Assembly (NCBI GenBank): GCA_903919615.1
Contig: CAIXIX010000255.1
Span: forward strand, 1-41,380
Direction of reading: 5' to 3'
DNA from: an uncultured Chthonomonas sp.
GTDB taxonomy: Bacteria > Armatimonadota > Chthonomonadetes > Chthonomonadales > Chthonomonadaceae
Length of the DNA stretch: 41,380 nt
The notes under the pieces were generated by a model. That model was not told where the DNA came from and did not search any database. It saw only the letters and a list, made by a program, of their open reading frames with translations. Numbering within the stretch: the stretch's first letter is position 1; the number at the start of each line of letters is the position of its first letter. Position numbers and translations under genes: made by a program. This document shows positions 17,751 through 26,590 of this stretch, piece after piece.

Positions 17751-20700
17751 TCACCCGATTCTGGGGCGCAGGTAGCCGGCCGCGTTCAGAATGTACCTCC
17801 ATGCAGGCGCTTTGCCCGGAGCGCTTGAGCCATCTGCACTATCGATTGGATCGTATCGAATGATCTCCGAAACATAGATTCCCTCAAGCGTTTGATCCTG
17901 GATTTCGGAAGCCCTGCGAGCGGATAGGCTGCACAACCTGTGCCCGTTGTGCCATAGCGCTCTCTTATCTATCACCAACGGATCTCCCGTTTGGATGCAG
18001 TTCAGTAGATATTCCTGCTGCTTGAACAGGTCGCTCAGCCGGAAGGCGCCGGATCCTTCTCGATCGATCGTATCGAATCGCCGAGCGCGTGTCGGGTCCG
18101 GTGAATCCCAGGCCGTTCGGCTCGCAAGCGCCACCTCTCTCGGACCATCCATGGTTGTGAGCATGTGGCGAGCCCGCGTAATCGCGACATAGCGCAATCG
18201 CCGCTCCTCATCGATATCGCCCAGCCTGAGGCTCATATCGGATGGCGCAACGATGACAGCATCGAACTCGAGCCCTTTGGTACGGTGCATCGTCGAGAGA
18301 ACAAGCTCTCTACCATCTTCTTCACTGCGGCGAGTACGGGAAGCGTAAACGAGGTGCTCGCCGTTTAAATCGCTTTCGGTCCAATCGATAAACGATGCGA
18401 TGCTGGGCCCGCGTTCACCCTGAAGAAACAGCCAGCAGCCGTCGAGAATGTGACGGAAGAAGCGAGCCTCCAGAATACGGTTGGAACTCCAGACTTGTCT
18501 CACGGTCTCTTCAACAAGCTGTTCGGTGCACGGTGTTTCACCGGGCAGGATCTTCAGTCGCTCGAGCGTCTCGTTGATCTCGCGCGAACGCACAATCCGA
18601 CCTTGCCCGCCGAGGATCCGAAAAGCCACCTTATCCTCAGCGTCTCTAACAGCGCGCAATTCTGCCAGAGTGCTGTATAACTCCGAATTGGTTCGGAACA
18701 GCACCGCGGTCTGCCTGTAGGAGGAGAGGGCACGCAGTGTCTCCTTCGCCAACATTCCTTCTGTTGCTGGCGCCCGAGTAACATTCCCCTCTCCAGCTTG
18801 TGCCTGTGGTACAAGGCTGCGCTGAAAGATCGATGCGGCCGCGTCAACGATCTGTCTGTCGCTGCGAAAGTTGATAGTTAAAGGGAGGCTTTGGGCGTGA
18901 TGGCTGGCAGCAAATTCTGCAAACAGAGTCTCTGAGGAGGCACGATCGGGCGAAGCATTGCCATAGTCGTAAATGCTCTGATCGGGATCTCCGATTACGG
19001 TAATCAGTTCGCCTGTGCTGCTCGAAAGGATCGTTTGCAGCATGAGCAAGCGCTCATCGGTGATGTCCTGAAACTCATCGACGAAAATATGAACCGGCGC
19101 GCCGGGAAGCTTTCCGCCGCGAAACGCGGTCACGAAGTCCGGAATTGCGGTATTGAGCTCGATGTCGCGACGACCTGCTTCAGCAAGCCTGTGCATCGCA
19201 TAGCTGTGAAATGTGTGCACCAGTGGTGTTTCGTTACGACCAAGTGTCTTCAGGTGTCTGCGGAGCCTGTCTCGCAACTCCTCCACAACAGCGCGAGTGT
19301 ATGCGAGAACGAGAAGAGAGGGCGCTGCAATCGGACCATTCGGATTGCGTCCGGAAGCAATGGCATCCGATGCGAGCAGACGCTGAACGATGCAAAGGAT
19401 CAGTGTGTGGGTTTTTCCGGTGCCCGGCCCCGCCTGTACAACAAGGTTCTGGTTCTGCGCCGCACGCACAACGCTCTGTTGTTCGGGCGTTAGCTGGTCG
19501 AAATAGGCCTTTATTGCGAGGCCATCGAACTGTTGATGGAGGCTGTTATCCAACATGGCTGCGTTGCGAAGCACGGCTTCTCTGGCCTGATCCACGCTTG
19601 CAGCCTCGAAAAACTCGCGGGAAAATCGTTCCTGATTGGGTGCATCCGAAATCCGGGTGAGTGTTTGAAGCGCATCCAGGCGCAGCAACCGGAGCCGATT
19701 GCGTTCGTTTAACAGGTGACGGGACGTATCGTCCGCCGCAGTGTTAAAAGGAGCGGTGAAGTCGCGATCGTTCAGATCGATTCGAACCGAGGTTGGAATA
19801 AGTTCGCTGCTCAATCGCACTAATCCCAATGCCGCGAGGTAAGCAAGTGTGAGCTCTAATTCGGCAAGCGAACTTAGCTCTGCGACCGAACTGGCGGCAT
19901 TGTAGAGGGCGCCGACTGTTGTGTTCGAGGTCTGCTCCATGAGATGAGATATGACAGCGGCCGCTCGCTCTGGCAAGTGGGCGAGTACCGTGCGCCAATC
20001 TGCCAGATCGGAGTGCGTGGGTGCGTCTTCGGCATGTATCGTGTACGCTTTGGTCGCCGCGCTGTGTGTCACGCGCAGTCCGGCAACCCGCCGTAGAAAC
20101 CTTACGATGTAAACTTTGCGCTCGTCAAAGCGAACTCCGATTCGATCGTGCTCCTGAGCCCTGCGCTTTGCTGCAGAATCGTTGAGATAGTCAGGATGGG
20201 CGTAAGCGTGAGAAATGGTGAGCGCGCTGCTCTCCATATTTTTCACGTCTCTCAGGAACTCAGCCGCTAGCGGCTGAATGGCATCGATCTCTGCTTTTGC
20301 ATCCTCGGATTGCGCCCAGCGCGTCCATTCGAGCGCAACGTCGAGCGGAATGCGGACTGCTCCAGCCCGAGAGGCTAGAAATAGTTGATCTCTCGCCTCG
20401 GAGTCGGTTGCGCACTGCAGAGCGTGTGCGATCTCTCGTTCGGCAATCAGCACTTTGTACTCGGTAGTCGCGCCGCGCTTTGCTGCAAGATTGCGAATGC
20501 GTCGAGCAAAGCCTTCGGAAGGGTTGCGATCGCCAAGCGCGACCGGCCAATGCGTCTGTTCAAAATTTCCAACGATCAGCCTGCCTGCCTCCTCCAGGGA
20601 GTATAGCAGCATCCGCTGGCGCACTTCGGCAGAATCCTTGCCAAATAGAGCTTTGTTCGTAAGGGGGTTCGATGCAATGAGGTCGTGAGGGATAACGAAT

Positions 20701-21266
20701 GACTTGCGCTCCGATGGGGCGAGCCCCGTGCGGTACTCCTCGATCTGGGACTGCATGGCGCGCACCATCTCCCAGCTTAGCTGCGAGTTTACGATTCGTG
20801 TTCGAGAGTCACCGAAGTCGCTGTCTGCATAGATGAGGTAGGCATGCGATGGCAATCCATCTCTGCCGGCCCTCCCGATCTCCTGAATGTAATCTTCAAT
20901 GGAGGACGGAGGGCCAAGGTGGAATACGTAGCGAATGTTGCGGATATCCACTCCCATGCCAAACGCTTTTGTCGCGAACAAGAGCGGTATTTCGCCGCTG
21001 CGAAACCGTGCCGCAACATCGATCTTTTCGCTGCTTTCACGGCCCGCGTGGTAGAAATCCGCCCTTTCGCCATACTCCTCCGAGTAAGTTTCCGCCTCAC
21101 GCCGTCGGCGCACAAATGCCAGCGCTCTTTCGTTAACTGGGTCGAATCCTTGGGCATCCAGCAGCCGCTTAACCGTGCCGAGTCGGTCGATAGCCTCCTG
21201 CTCGAAGTGCACCGAAATGTGTGCCGGAAATATGCGGATCTCTTCTATATCGGCAGCTTCAATCAA
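17751..21266 (-). CDS. Downstream part of split helicase: RecQ RecA2 lobe plus UvrD/PcrA-type helicase
   Basis: 1171 residues in an open frame read from TTG 21266. It begins inside a RecQ helicase: residues about 75-150 have helicase motifs V-VI of superfamily 2 (FATKAFGMGVDIRNIRYVFH, YIQEIGRAGRDG). A region of about 400 residues without clear motifs follows, then a complete superfamily 1 UvrD/Rep core: Walker A QAGPGTGKTHT with Lys618, LAYTRAVVEEL, HIFVDEFQDITD, GDPDQSIYDYG, INFRSDRQIVD, MHRTKGLEFDAVIV and YVAITRARHML. The first RecQ lobe is encoded just upstream in another frame (21296-23230), so the two are most simply one gene with a frameshift. CAGGAAATCACATTG gives the TTG a reasonable SD, so separate translation is not excluded. 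Likely role: ATP-driven DNA unwinding in repair, recombination or defence. Confidence 0.85.
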   Translation of the reverse strand: MIEAADIEEIRIFPAHISVHFEQEAIDRLGTVKRLLDAQGFDPVNERALAFVRRRREAETYSEEYGERADFYHAGRESSEKIDVAARFRSGEIPLLFATKAFGMGVDIRNIRYVFHLGPPSSIEDYIQEIGRAGRDGLPSHAYLIYADSDFGDSRTRIVNSQLSWEMVRAMQSQIEEYRTGLAPSERKSFVIPHDLIASNPLTNKALFGKDSAEVRQRMLLYSLEEAGRLIVGNFEQTHWPVALGDRNPSEGFARRIRNLAAKRGATTEYKVLIAEREIAHALQCATDSEARDQLFLASRAGAVRIPLDVALEWTRWAQSEDAKAEIDAIQPLAAEFLRDVKNMESSALTISHAYAHPDYLNDSAAKRRAQEHDRIGVRFDERKVYIVRFLRRVAGLRVTHSAATKAYTIHAEDAPTHSDLADWRTVLAHLPERAAAVISHLMEQTSNTTVGALYNAASSVAELSSLAELELTLAYLAALGLVRLSSELIPTSVRIDLNDRDFTAPFNTAADDTSRHLLNERNRLRLLRLDALQTLTRISDAPNQERFSREFFEAASVDQAREAVLRNAAMLDNSLHQQFDGLAIKAYFDQLTPEQQSVVRAAQNQNLVVQAGPGTGKTHTLILCIVQRLLASDAIASGRNPNGPIAAPSLLVLAYTRAVVEELRDRLRRHLKTLGRNETPLVHTFHSYAMHRLAEAGRRDIELNTAIPDFVTAFRGGKLPGAPVHIFVDEFQDITDERLLMLQTILSSSTGELITVIGDPDQSIYDYGNASPDRASSETLFAEFAASHHAQSLPLTINFRSDRQIVDAAASIFQRSLVPQAQAGEGNVTRAPATEGMLAKETLRALSSYRQTAVLFRTNSELYSTLAELRAVRDAEDKVAFRILGGQGRIVRSREINETLERLKILPGETPCTEQLVEETVRQVWSSNRILEARFFRHILDGCWLFLQGERGPSIASFIDWTESDLNGEHLVYASRTRRSEEDGRELVLSTMHRTKGLEFDAVIVAPSDMSLRLGDIDEERRLRYVAITRARHMLTTMDGPREVALASRTAWDSPDPTRARRFDTIDREGSGAFRLSDLFKQQEYLLNCIQTGDPLVIDKRALWHNGHRLCSLSARRASEIQDQTLEGIYVSEIIRYDPIDSADGSSAPGKAPAWRYILNAAGYLRPRIG

Positions 21267-21295
21267 TGTGATTTCCTGCAGTTGCTTCTGATAGG

Positions 21296-23230
21296 TCAGC
21301 GCTGTCGTGCCGGGGACACGCCGAGCACCGCTTCAATGTCCTGTTTTGCGAGAGCGGTAAGCGTTGCCGATACAAGCAGCACAGGGGCGCCATTTGGTAG
21401 AGCATTGGCGCTTCTGCGGCTTCGTATATATTCGGCTGCTTTACGGTAATCGGGCCGAAACTCCAGACCCCACATGCTGATGCAGTGTGCCTCATCAAAA
21501 ACCCAGTATTCCGGTTCTCCACCGGGATCCAGGGAGAACCGCGTTTCGATTGCCGCTAAAAATCCAGGGCTTCGAAACCGTTCCGGCGCGGTGAATACGA
21601 GCTTTGTCTCACCTCCAGCTATTCGGCGATAAGCATCCTCGATGTCGGTGCGCGACATATCGCCGGACAGGGCTTCAACATCCAGAGCGAAGCCTTGCTG
21701 ATGCAGCTTTGTCGTCTGGTCATGAATCAGGGCGCGAAGCGGTGATATCACGATCGTGATCCTGCCCGTCTTTTCTCCCCTGTACAGACCTGCAGCCTGG
21801 AAGATGAGAGATTTACCTCCGCCGGTCGCTCGTTCTACATAGGCACAAGAGATGCCTTTGCGAAGGAGGATTGCTGCGAGGCTCTTTTCCTGAAACGCAT
21901 GAAGAGCTGGAACGTCAAACATCCGGCTTATTTCGGTGGACCATACCGACTGCTCCGGAAGGTGAAACTCGCCTGATGTCTGCGTGAAGCCCGCAAATAC
22001 CATCTCCTCATAGGTCACCGAAGAACGGCGCTTTACGGGTACCGGTACCGTGGCGAAAGGCATCTCGGCGCGGCGGTTCCACAGACGTGCGTCAAGGCAG
22101 TGGAAGCTCGCAGTCGAACTCTCCCTCAGCCAGAGCGCCATTCTTCCAATCTCAAACACGTCGGGCTCAGGGCGTGTTACTGCCAGTTGCCCTCCAGATT
22201 TCAACAGGTCGACATCGCTTACGAGAGGCTCATCCTCGGAACCATCTTCGGGCTCCTCAACCTGAGCGGTCTCTGCCTGAATCACGTCCGAAACGCGTTC
22301 AGGCGCGCGCTCCAAAATAAGTGAAGTGCCATGTGGCACACCCTCAGACAGGGTTGGCGCCCATTCGCTCTCATGAAGAATCAGTATTCCGCCGACAGTA
22401 CCGATACGTCGCAGCCCTGAGCGCCGGTCGCCGGTTATACTGTGGCGCAGTATGCGTTTGAGTGGATCGATCTCCGATTTGTGCTGCACAAACAGGATTG
22501 CCCTGCCATTGTCTGCCTCAGCTTCAATCGCTGGCAGCAGCCGAAGCCAGTATTCAATCCGTTTTGGAGACGCGGGATTGAATGGCTGGTAGGGGACGTT
22601 TCCTGTGCCGTCTTTGCCTGGGGGGTGTCCGGGAATACGCCATGTAACGTCTTCGATCGCCTTGAGCATCTTGCGCTCATTGATTGCGCGAAACGTCTGT
22701 TCGATCTCTAACCATGGGAGCTGGGCGAGAGAGGGGCAGCCCTCAATTCGCCGCCAAACCGGGTCTGGTACCAGATAATACCGAGATGATTCTCGCCATG
22801 CCGCTTCAGCGGCTGCCACACTGGCATTAAGCCTCGTCCACTGATTCTGCGCCAACTTAAGTGTGATACGCGCATCAGCGAGGGCGTCGTGGTCCGATTT
22901 GAGTGCAAATGTAGGGCGCGAGCGCTCTGAGCACAGCGAACGCTCTGTCTCAAGCGTATCCCAGATTTCAGTGTCCTCAGGGATAACGATTCCGTTACGC
23001 AGCAGCGTCTTTAAGTCCCACTCGCGCAGATTGTGCCCGGTTAGAATTCGGCCTGGCAGAAAGCGATTGATATGGTCCTGAATTTGGGCAGGAGTTGGGT
23101 TGGTGCGTTCAACGCACCATGCATCTGGCAAATCGGAGCAGGCCAGCGCGAACTGCCAAATTACCGTTCCGTCGCTCTCAATATCCAGGGATGCAAAGGC
23201 CGGCATCGGACTAACCGCATTAGAGGTCAT
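21296..23230 (-). CDS. Upstream part of split helicase: DEDDh exonuclease plus RecQ RecA1 lobe
   Basis: 644 residues from ATG 23230. Residues about 10-130 form a DnaQ-like 3'-5' exonuclease with all expected DEDDh residues: Asp16 and Glu18 (SLDIESDG), Asp72 (GHNLREWD), His114 and Asp119 (HDALADAR). A middle section (about 180-430) has no strong motifs apart from a helicase-like strand AILFVQHKSEIDPLKRIL and an acidic linker. Residues about 450-640 are the first RecA lobe of a RecQ helicase: motif 0 LHAFQEKS, Walker A ERATGGGKSLIF (Lys473), ISPLRALIHDQ, FTAPERF, and DEAHCISMWGLEFRPDY (Asp579), the hallmark RecQ motif II. The frame stops right after motif III (SATLTALAKQDIEAVLGVS), before the second lobe, which continues in another frame at 21266. 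Exonuclease-RecQ pairing recalls WRN in domain order. Confidence 0.87.
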   Translation of the reverse strand: MTSNAVSPMPAFASLDIESDGTVIWQFALACSDLPDAWCVERTNPTPAQIQDHINRFLPGRILTGHNLREWDLKTLLRNGIVIPEDTEIWDTLETERSLCSERSRPTFALKSDHDALADARITLKLAQNQWTRLNASVAAAEAAWRESSRYYLVPDPVWRRIEGCPSLAQLPWLEIEQTFRAINERKMLKAIEDVTWRIPGHPPGKDGTGNVPYQPFNPASPKRIEYWLRLLPAIEAEADNGRAILFVQHKSEIDPLKRILRHSITGDRRSGLRRIGTVGGILILHESEWAPTLSEGVPHGTSLILERAPERVSDVIQAETAQVEEPEDGSEDEPLVSDVDLLKSGGQLAVTRPEPDVFEIGRMALWLRESSTASFHCLDARLWNRRAEMPFATVPVPVKRRSSVTYEEMVFAGFTQTSGEFHLPEQSVWSTEISRMFDVPALHAFQEKSLAAILLRKGISCAYVERATGGGKSLIFQAAGLYRGEKTGRITIVISPLRALIHDQTTKLHQQGFALDVEALSGDMSRTDIEDAYRRIAGGETKLVFTAPERFRSPGFLAAIETRFSLDPGGEPEYWVFDEAHCISMWGLEFRPDYRKAAEYIRSRRSANALPNGAPVLLVSATLTALAKQDIEAVLGVSPARQR

Positions 23231-23236
23231 ACAAGT

Positions 23237-23242
23237 ATTCTA
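23237..23242 (-). promoter_or_regulatory. -10-like box (TAGAAT) before helicase gene, possibly leaderless
   Basis: On the minus strand TAGAAT is followed by six bases (ACTTGT) and the ATG at 23230. No ribosome binding site is visible. This matches the geometry seen at 17690-17695, one gene away, and supports leaderless starts in this organism. The -35 is not recognisable. Confidence 0.4.
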
Positions 23243-23269
23243 CACTCTACCGTTGATCAGGGCTTACTA

Positions 23270-23294
23270 CTCTCAATTCTTCTTCTTTTGAGAG
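23270..23294. other. Inverted repeat upstream of helicase gene
   Basis: CTCTCAA (23270-23276) and TTGAGAG (23288-23294) form a perfect 7-bp stem around a T/C-rich 11-base loop, about 40 bases upstream of the helicase start and between divergent genes. It could be an operator for a dimeric repressor or the edge of the adjacent repeat. Confidence 0.3.
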
Positions 23295-23354
23295 GAAATT
23301 GCGGTGATACCTGAGCACTACCTTCTCTCCATTATGCTTTGTTGGCGCTAATTC

Positions 23355-23490
23355 GCATCTCTTTGCGTCTTTACGTGATACTTTTCCGCGCGCTCCCAGT
23401 TCGCACATCGCTCCTGTCCTGTAGGTATCCATGCCCAAATTTTGTGCCTTCTGGGTCTTTTTGCGGCTAAGAATCTGCATCATCTCGTGC
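23355..23490 (-). repeat. Dispersed intergenic repeat, about 135 bp
   Basis: The minus strand of this segment matches 40901-41030 and 41289-41380 over most of its length: both share GATGCAGATT, TTAGCC.CAAAAAGAC, CAGAAGGCACAAAATTTGGG and GGACAGGAGCG, with GAAAAGTATCAC near the end. It fills much of the 346-bp gap between the divergent helicase and glycosidase-like genes. No coding capacity or terminal inverted repeats are evident, so it is a non-autonomous intergenic repeat rather than an insertion sequence. A more decayed relative lies at 10656-10868. Confidence 0.8.
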
Positions 23491-23624
23491 TTACGCGTGA
23501 CATTCTTCCTTACAGGCGTCGGTTCGCACTCCTGGATTTAGGAGGATAATGGCCGCGAACGCGGAAATCACCACAGGTGGTGCGGTGTAAAGTTTTGCGC
23601 ATTGGCGGATCGGAGTGCCGGGCG

Positions 23625-26582
23625 ATGATATGGAGTGAATTTCGGGCTGCAATGATCGCAGCCGTAATTGTGGGGCTTCAAGTGGCTGCTGTGGCGCAGC
23701 GTGCAGGGAGGGCAGCAGTGAACGGTGTTCCTGAAAACACATATCGAGGCGAGCTTGTCTCCTTCCCCGGACCCTGGAGTTTCCAACTCGGCAAATCTGC
23801 GATCATTCTTGTTAGCGACAAGGAGCTCGAAGCGCTTTCCGACCCCGATCACGTGCTAAATCTGGCCCTCGGTTTTAATAAGGATGAGCGCAGCTTACGG
23901 CAGGTGTGTGAACAGGCGAAGGCTGCAGGCAATCGCACGCTAGTACTTGCCTTCGATCACTTTTTCAGCCAGTATCGCCCCGGCCAGGAGGGCCCGCGAC
24001 ACTACACTCCGGATATGGATGAGTATGTAAAGCGAATTGCGGCGATCAGCAAGTTTGCAGACGGTTATGGGCTTGGGCTCGAACTCAGCCTGCTTAGCCC
24101 CCTTGAGATCGGCCCGGCATACGAAAAGCAGACCGGCGAGAGCGGCGTCTGGATGCAGTATCGCAAGGGCCTGCGAGACCCTCAAACTGGCGCGTTCAGC
24201 GTTTCCCTGTGGCAGCAGAAGCGCTGGGCGAACAACAAGGGTGTGATCGAACTGCCGGATGCCGGCGTCCGTGTTTTTGCATTTCATGAGAACGCCGTAC
24301 CTGGCACGCTCTACAGGGTGGTAGATCCCAATGCGATCGTAGAGATTTCAGACCAGGTAAAGGTCGAGAGCTACACACGCGACGCTCCGGACTCCGCCAT
24401 GCAGAGAATTAGGGTCTACGGCAGCGGCCACACCGAACTTGCAGGCTTCAATCGAGTGCTAGTTGTTCAGCAGTATCGTACTCCTGAAATGGACTACTTC
24501 AGTCCACGCGCTCTGCCATATCTGAACAAACTGGTCGATAAGTACGCAGATGCCGGGGTCAAACTAAACGCGCTCTATTCGGATGAGATGCACATTCAGC
24601 AGGACTGGAACTACTTCGGCCATCACGACAACGGCGAGTTTAACCAGCGGTACGTAACTCCTGGTCTTAGCAGGGCTTACGCCCGGAAGTACGGCGCACA
24701 GTACTCGGACCTTGCCAAATACCTGGTCTATTTCTGTTATGGCCAGGAAGACACCGGACGAGATGTCGGCGCCAAACTCGGCGTGTCGCATGTGTTCGGC
24801 GCAACGCCTGAGGCAATCAGGCAAACGGCTCTATTTCGCTCAAGATATTTCCGGCTGCTTCAAGACGGAGTCGTGGATCTCTTCACAGCTGCGAAAAAGC
24901 ATGCCGAAGATAGGATGGGGCACAAACTGGAATCACGTGCCCACGCCACCTGGGCGGAGAGCCCGACCATCGATAAGTGGGAGACAGGCGAGTCGCATAT
25001 GTATGCGAGCGCCTATGAGTACACGTCGAACTTCGTATGGTCGGATACCGTTCATCAGGCATCTGCAGCGTGTTACGATTACTTTAAGTGGGGAGATTTC
25101 CTCACCGGAAACGGGAACGATCACTGTGAGTGCGGCTGGCTGGATCGTAACTATGTCGGCCTGATGATGGCCTGTTCTACAGGCATCATCAATCAGATCC
25201 CGTACTCCTATTCCGCGCATTGGGGAATGCCGGATGAGCTCTCGAGAAGGCGCATGTCGCTTGTGAACACCTACGGCGCCGCTGGATCGCCGCTCTACGG
25301 GATGGTGCAGAACATGGAGCATCGGGATGTGAGCGTCCTGATGCTCTATCCACTCGATCTCGTTGCCGTCGAGGAGCGCTTCGGAAGTTGGATGACACAG
25401 TACGGTTATGCCAACTACATTACATCCGCCAAACTGCTGGAGTTGGGACAGGTCCATAACGGCGCGATTGAACTTGGCGGCAGACACTTTACGACGCTGG
25501 TCGCGACCTTTGAGCCGTTTCCGTCGCATCGCCTGCTTAAGCTTGCCAGAGAGTTTGTTGAAGGCGGCGGAAAGCTGATCTGGTCTGGTCCGCCGCCTGT
25601 TCTCTCCGAGGAAGGCGACTCCATCCTGAAGGATTGGTGCGACCTCTTTGGCGTCGATTATGCTCCGGCGCGAAATGAGGGGCAGATGGCGCCGGGTAAG
25701 CAGGTTACATTCAGCGGGAAACTGGCCGGTCTTCCGCCACAGATCATCTTGACCGATTTCATTGTCGACCACGTCTATTCAATTTCTCCGCGACCGGGAA
25801 CCGAGATACTGGCGAAGGTGGCAGACAGTGTGGTCGGCTCAATCTGTAAGAACTCCGGCAGGGGCGAAGCCATTGTGCTCGGCTTTCGACCGCGCGACGA
25901 CCAGTCGAAGAGCCTCGGGTACGAGAGCCGATGGTGGTTCGATATTCTCCATCGTACCGGAGCCTATGGAGATGCAGCAGACAATACGGAGCTTCTCTCC
26001 AGGACTACCGACTTCCTTACCTGCCGATTTTCGAACGGTGCGGTCGCGGTCACTCGCCACCTTCGGGAGACTGAGGAGGCGTGGAATGGGGGTTTTGCGC
26101 GGAATCAGGCGGAGGATACGGCGTATTTGAAGCGCGTGCCACCGCCATCGGAGCAGCTAAAACTAGACGGCTTCCACGTCAATGGTCACACAGTGAGCTA
26201 CACCGGTGATCAGGCGATGACGTTCAAAGTGGACATTCGCGGAAATCTGGCAGCCTTCTCAGGAAGCAACTGCCGAAGCATCACCGTTGATGGGCGCCAG
26301 ACCACGTTTGCAGATAAAGAGATCCCGCAGATTGCCTGGGCGCCGGTAGATCCATCACGTCACGTTCCCGGCGGCGCAGTACTTCAGATTATGGTATACG
26401 GCACGGGTACTATTCGGATCCCTGCGATGGGTCTTCCACCGAATGTGACTATCTTTGCTGAGGGGGTAAAGCCAGGGAGCAAGGGCAAGGAGCTTGCGAA
26501 CCAGATAACAGGTGGTTCGCTTGTAGTTACCGTTACTCCCGAGGCGTCTGGCCGGTGGTTATACGTTACCCCTGCGAAATAG
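23625..26582 (+). CDS. Large secreted glycosidase-like protein with GH42-style C-terminal domains
   Basis: 985 residues from ATG 23625, chosen because it opens into a signal peptide (SEFRAAMIAAVIVGLQVAAVAQ); an earlier GTG at 23577 adds 16 residues without export character. GGAG lies about 12 bases upstream. Residues about 80-620 look like a long TIM-barrel region, with acidic strand ends such as NALYSDEMHIQQDW and a Tyr/Trp-rich ENWVW-type substrate area (YEYTSNFVWSD). Residues about 600-720 resemble the amidotransferase-like trimerisation domain of beta-galactosidases (VLMLYPLDLVAVEERFG, REFVEGGGKLIWSGPPP). The C-terminus (about 850-985) is a beta-sandwich. No exact CAZy family assigned. 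The stop is 8 bp from the end of the converging NHL-propeller gene. Confidence 0.75.
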   Translation: MIWSEFRAAMIAAVIVGLQVAAVAQRAGRAAVNGVPENTYRGELVSFPGPWSFQLGKSAIILVSDKELEALSDPDHVLNLALGFNKDERSLRQVCEQAKAAGNRTLVLAFDHFFSQYRPGQEGPRHYTPDMDEYVKRIAAISKFADGYGLGLELSLLSPLEIGPAYEKQTGESGVWMQYRKGLRDPQTGAFSVSLWQQKRWANNKGVIELPDAGVRVFAFHENAVPGTLYRVVDPNAIVEISDQVKVESYTRDAPDSAMQRIRVYGSGHTELAGFNRVLVVQQYRTPEMDYFSPRALPYLNKLVDKYADAGVKLNALYSDEMHIQQDWNYFGHHDNGEFNQRYVTPGLSRAYARKYGAQYSDLAKYLVYFCYGQEDTGRDVGAKLGVSHVFGATPEAIRQTALFRSRYFRLLQDGVVDLFTAAKKHAEDRMGHKLESRAHATWAESPTIDKWETGESHMYASAYEYTSNFVWSDTVHQASAACYDYFKWGDFLTGNGNDHCECGWLDRNYVGLMMACSTGIINQIPYSYSAHWGMPDELSRRRMSLVNTYGAAGSPLYGMVQNMEHRDVSVLMLYPLDLVAVEERFGSWMTQYGYANYITSAKLLELGQVHNGAIELGGRHFTTLVATFEPFPSHRLLKLAREFVEGGGKLIWSGPPPVLSEEGDSILKDWCDLFGVDYAPARNEGQMAPGKQVTFSGKLAGLPPQIILTDFIVDHVYSISPRPGTEILAKVADSVVGSICKNSGRGEAIVLGFRPRDDQSKSLGYESRWWFDILHRTGAYGDAADNTELLSRTTDFLTCRFSNGAVAVTRHLRETEEAWNGGFARNQAEDTAYLKRVPPPSEQLKLDGFHVNGHTVSYTGDQAMTFKVDIRGNLAAFSGSNCRSITVDGRQTTFADKEIPQIAWAPVDPSRHVPGGAVLQIMVYGTGTIRIPAMGLPPNVTIFAEGVKPGSKGKELANQITGGSLVVTVTPEASGRWLYVTPAK

Positions 26583-26590
26583 GGGTGATG

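Noticed and set aside
17751-23230. Restriction or phage-defence island around the helicase
   Set aside because: No methylase, toxin, transposase, integrase or second defence gene is adjacent; neighbours are membrane and glycosidase-like proteins.
24933-25772. 279-residue minus-strand open frame
   Set aside because: Antisense shadow of the large glycosidase-like gene; composition not protein-like and no start signal.
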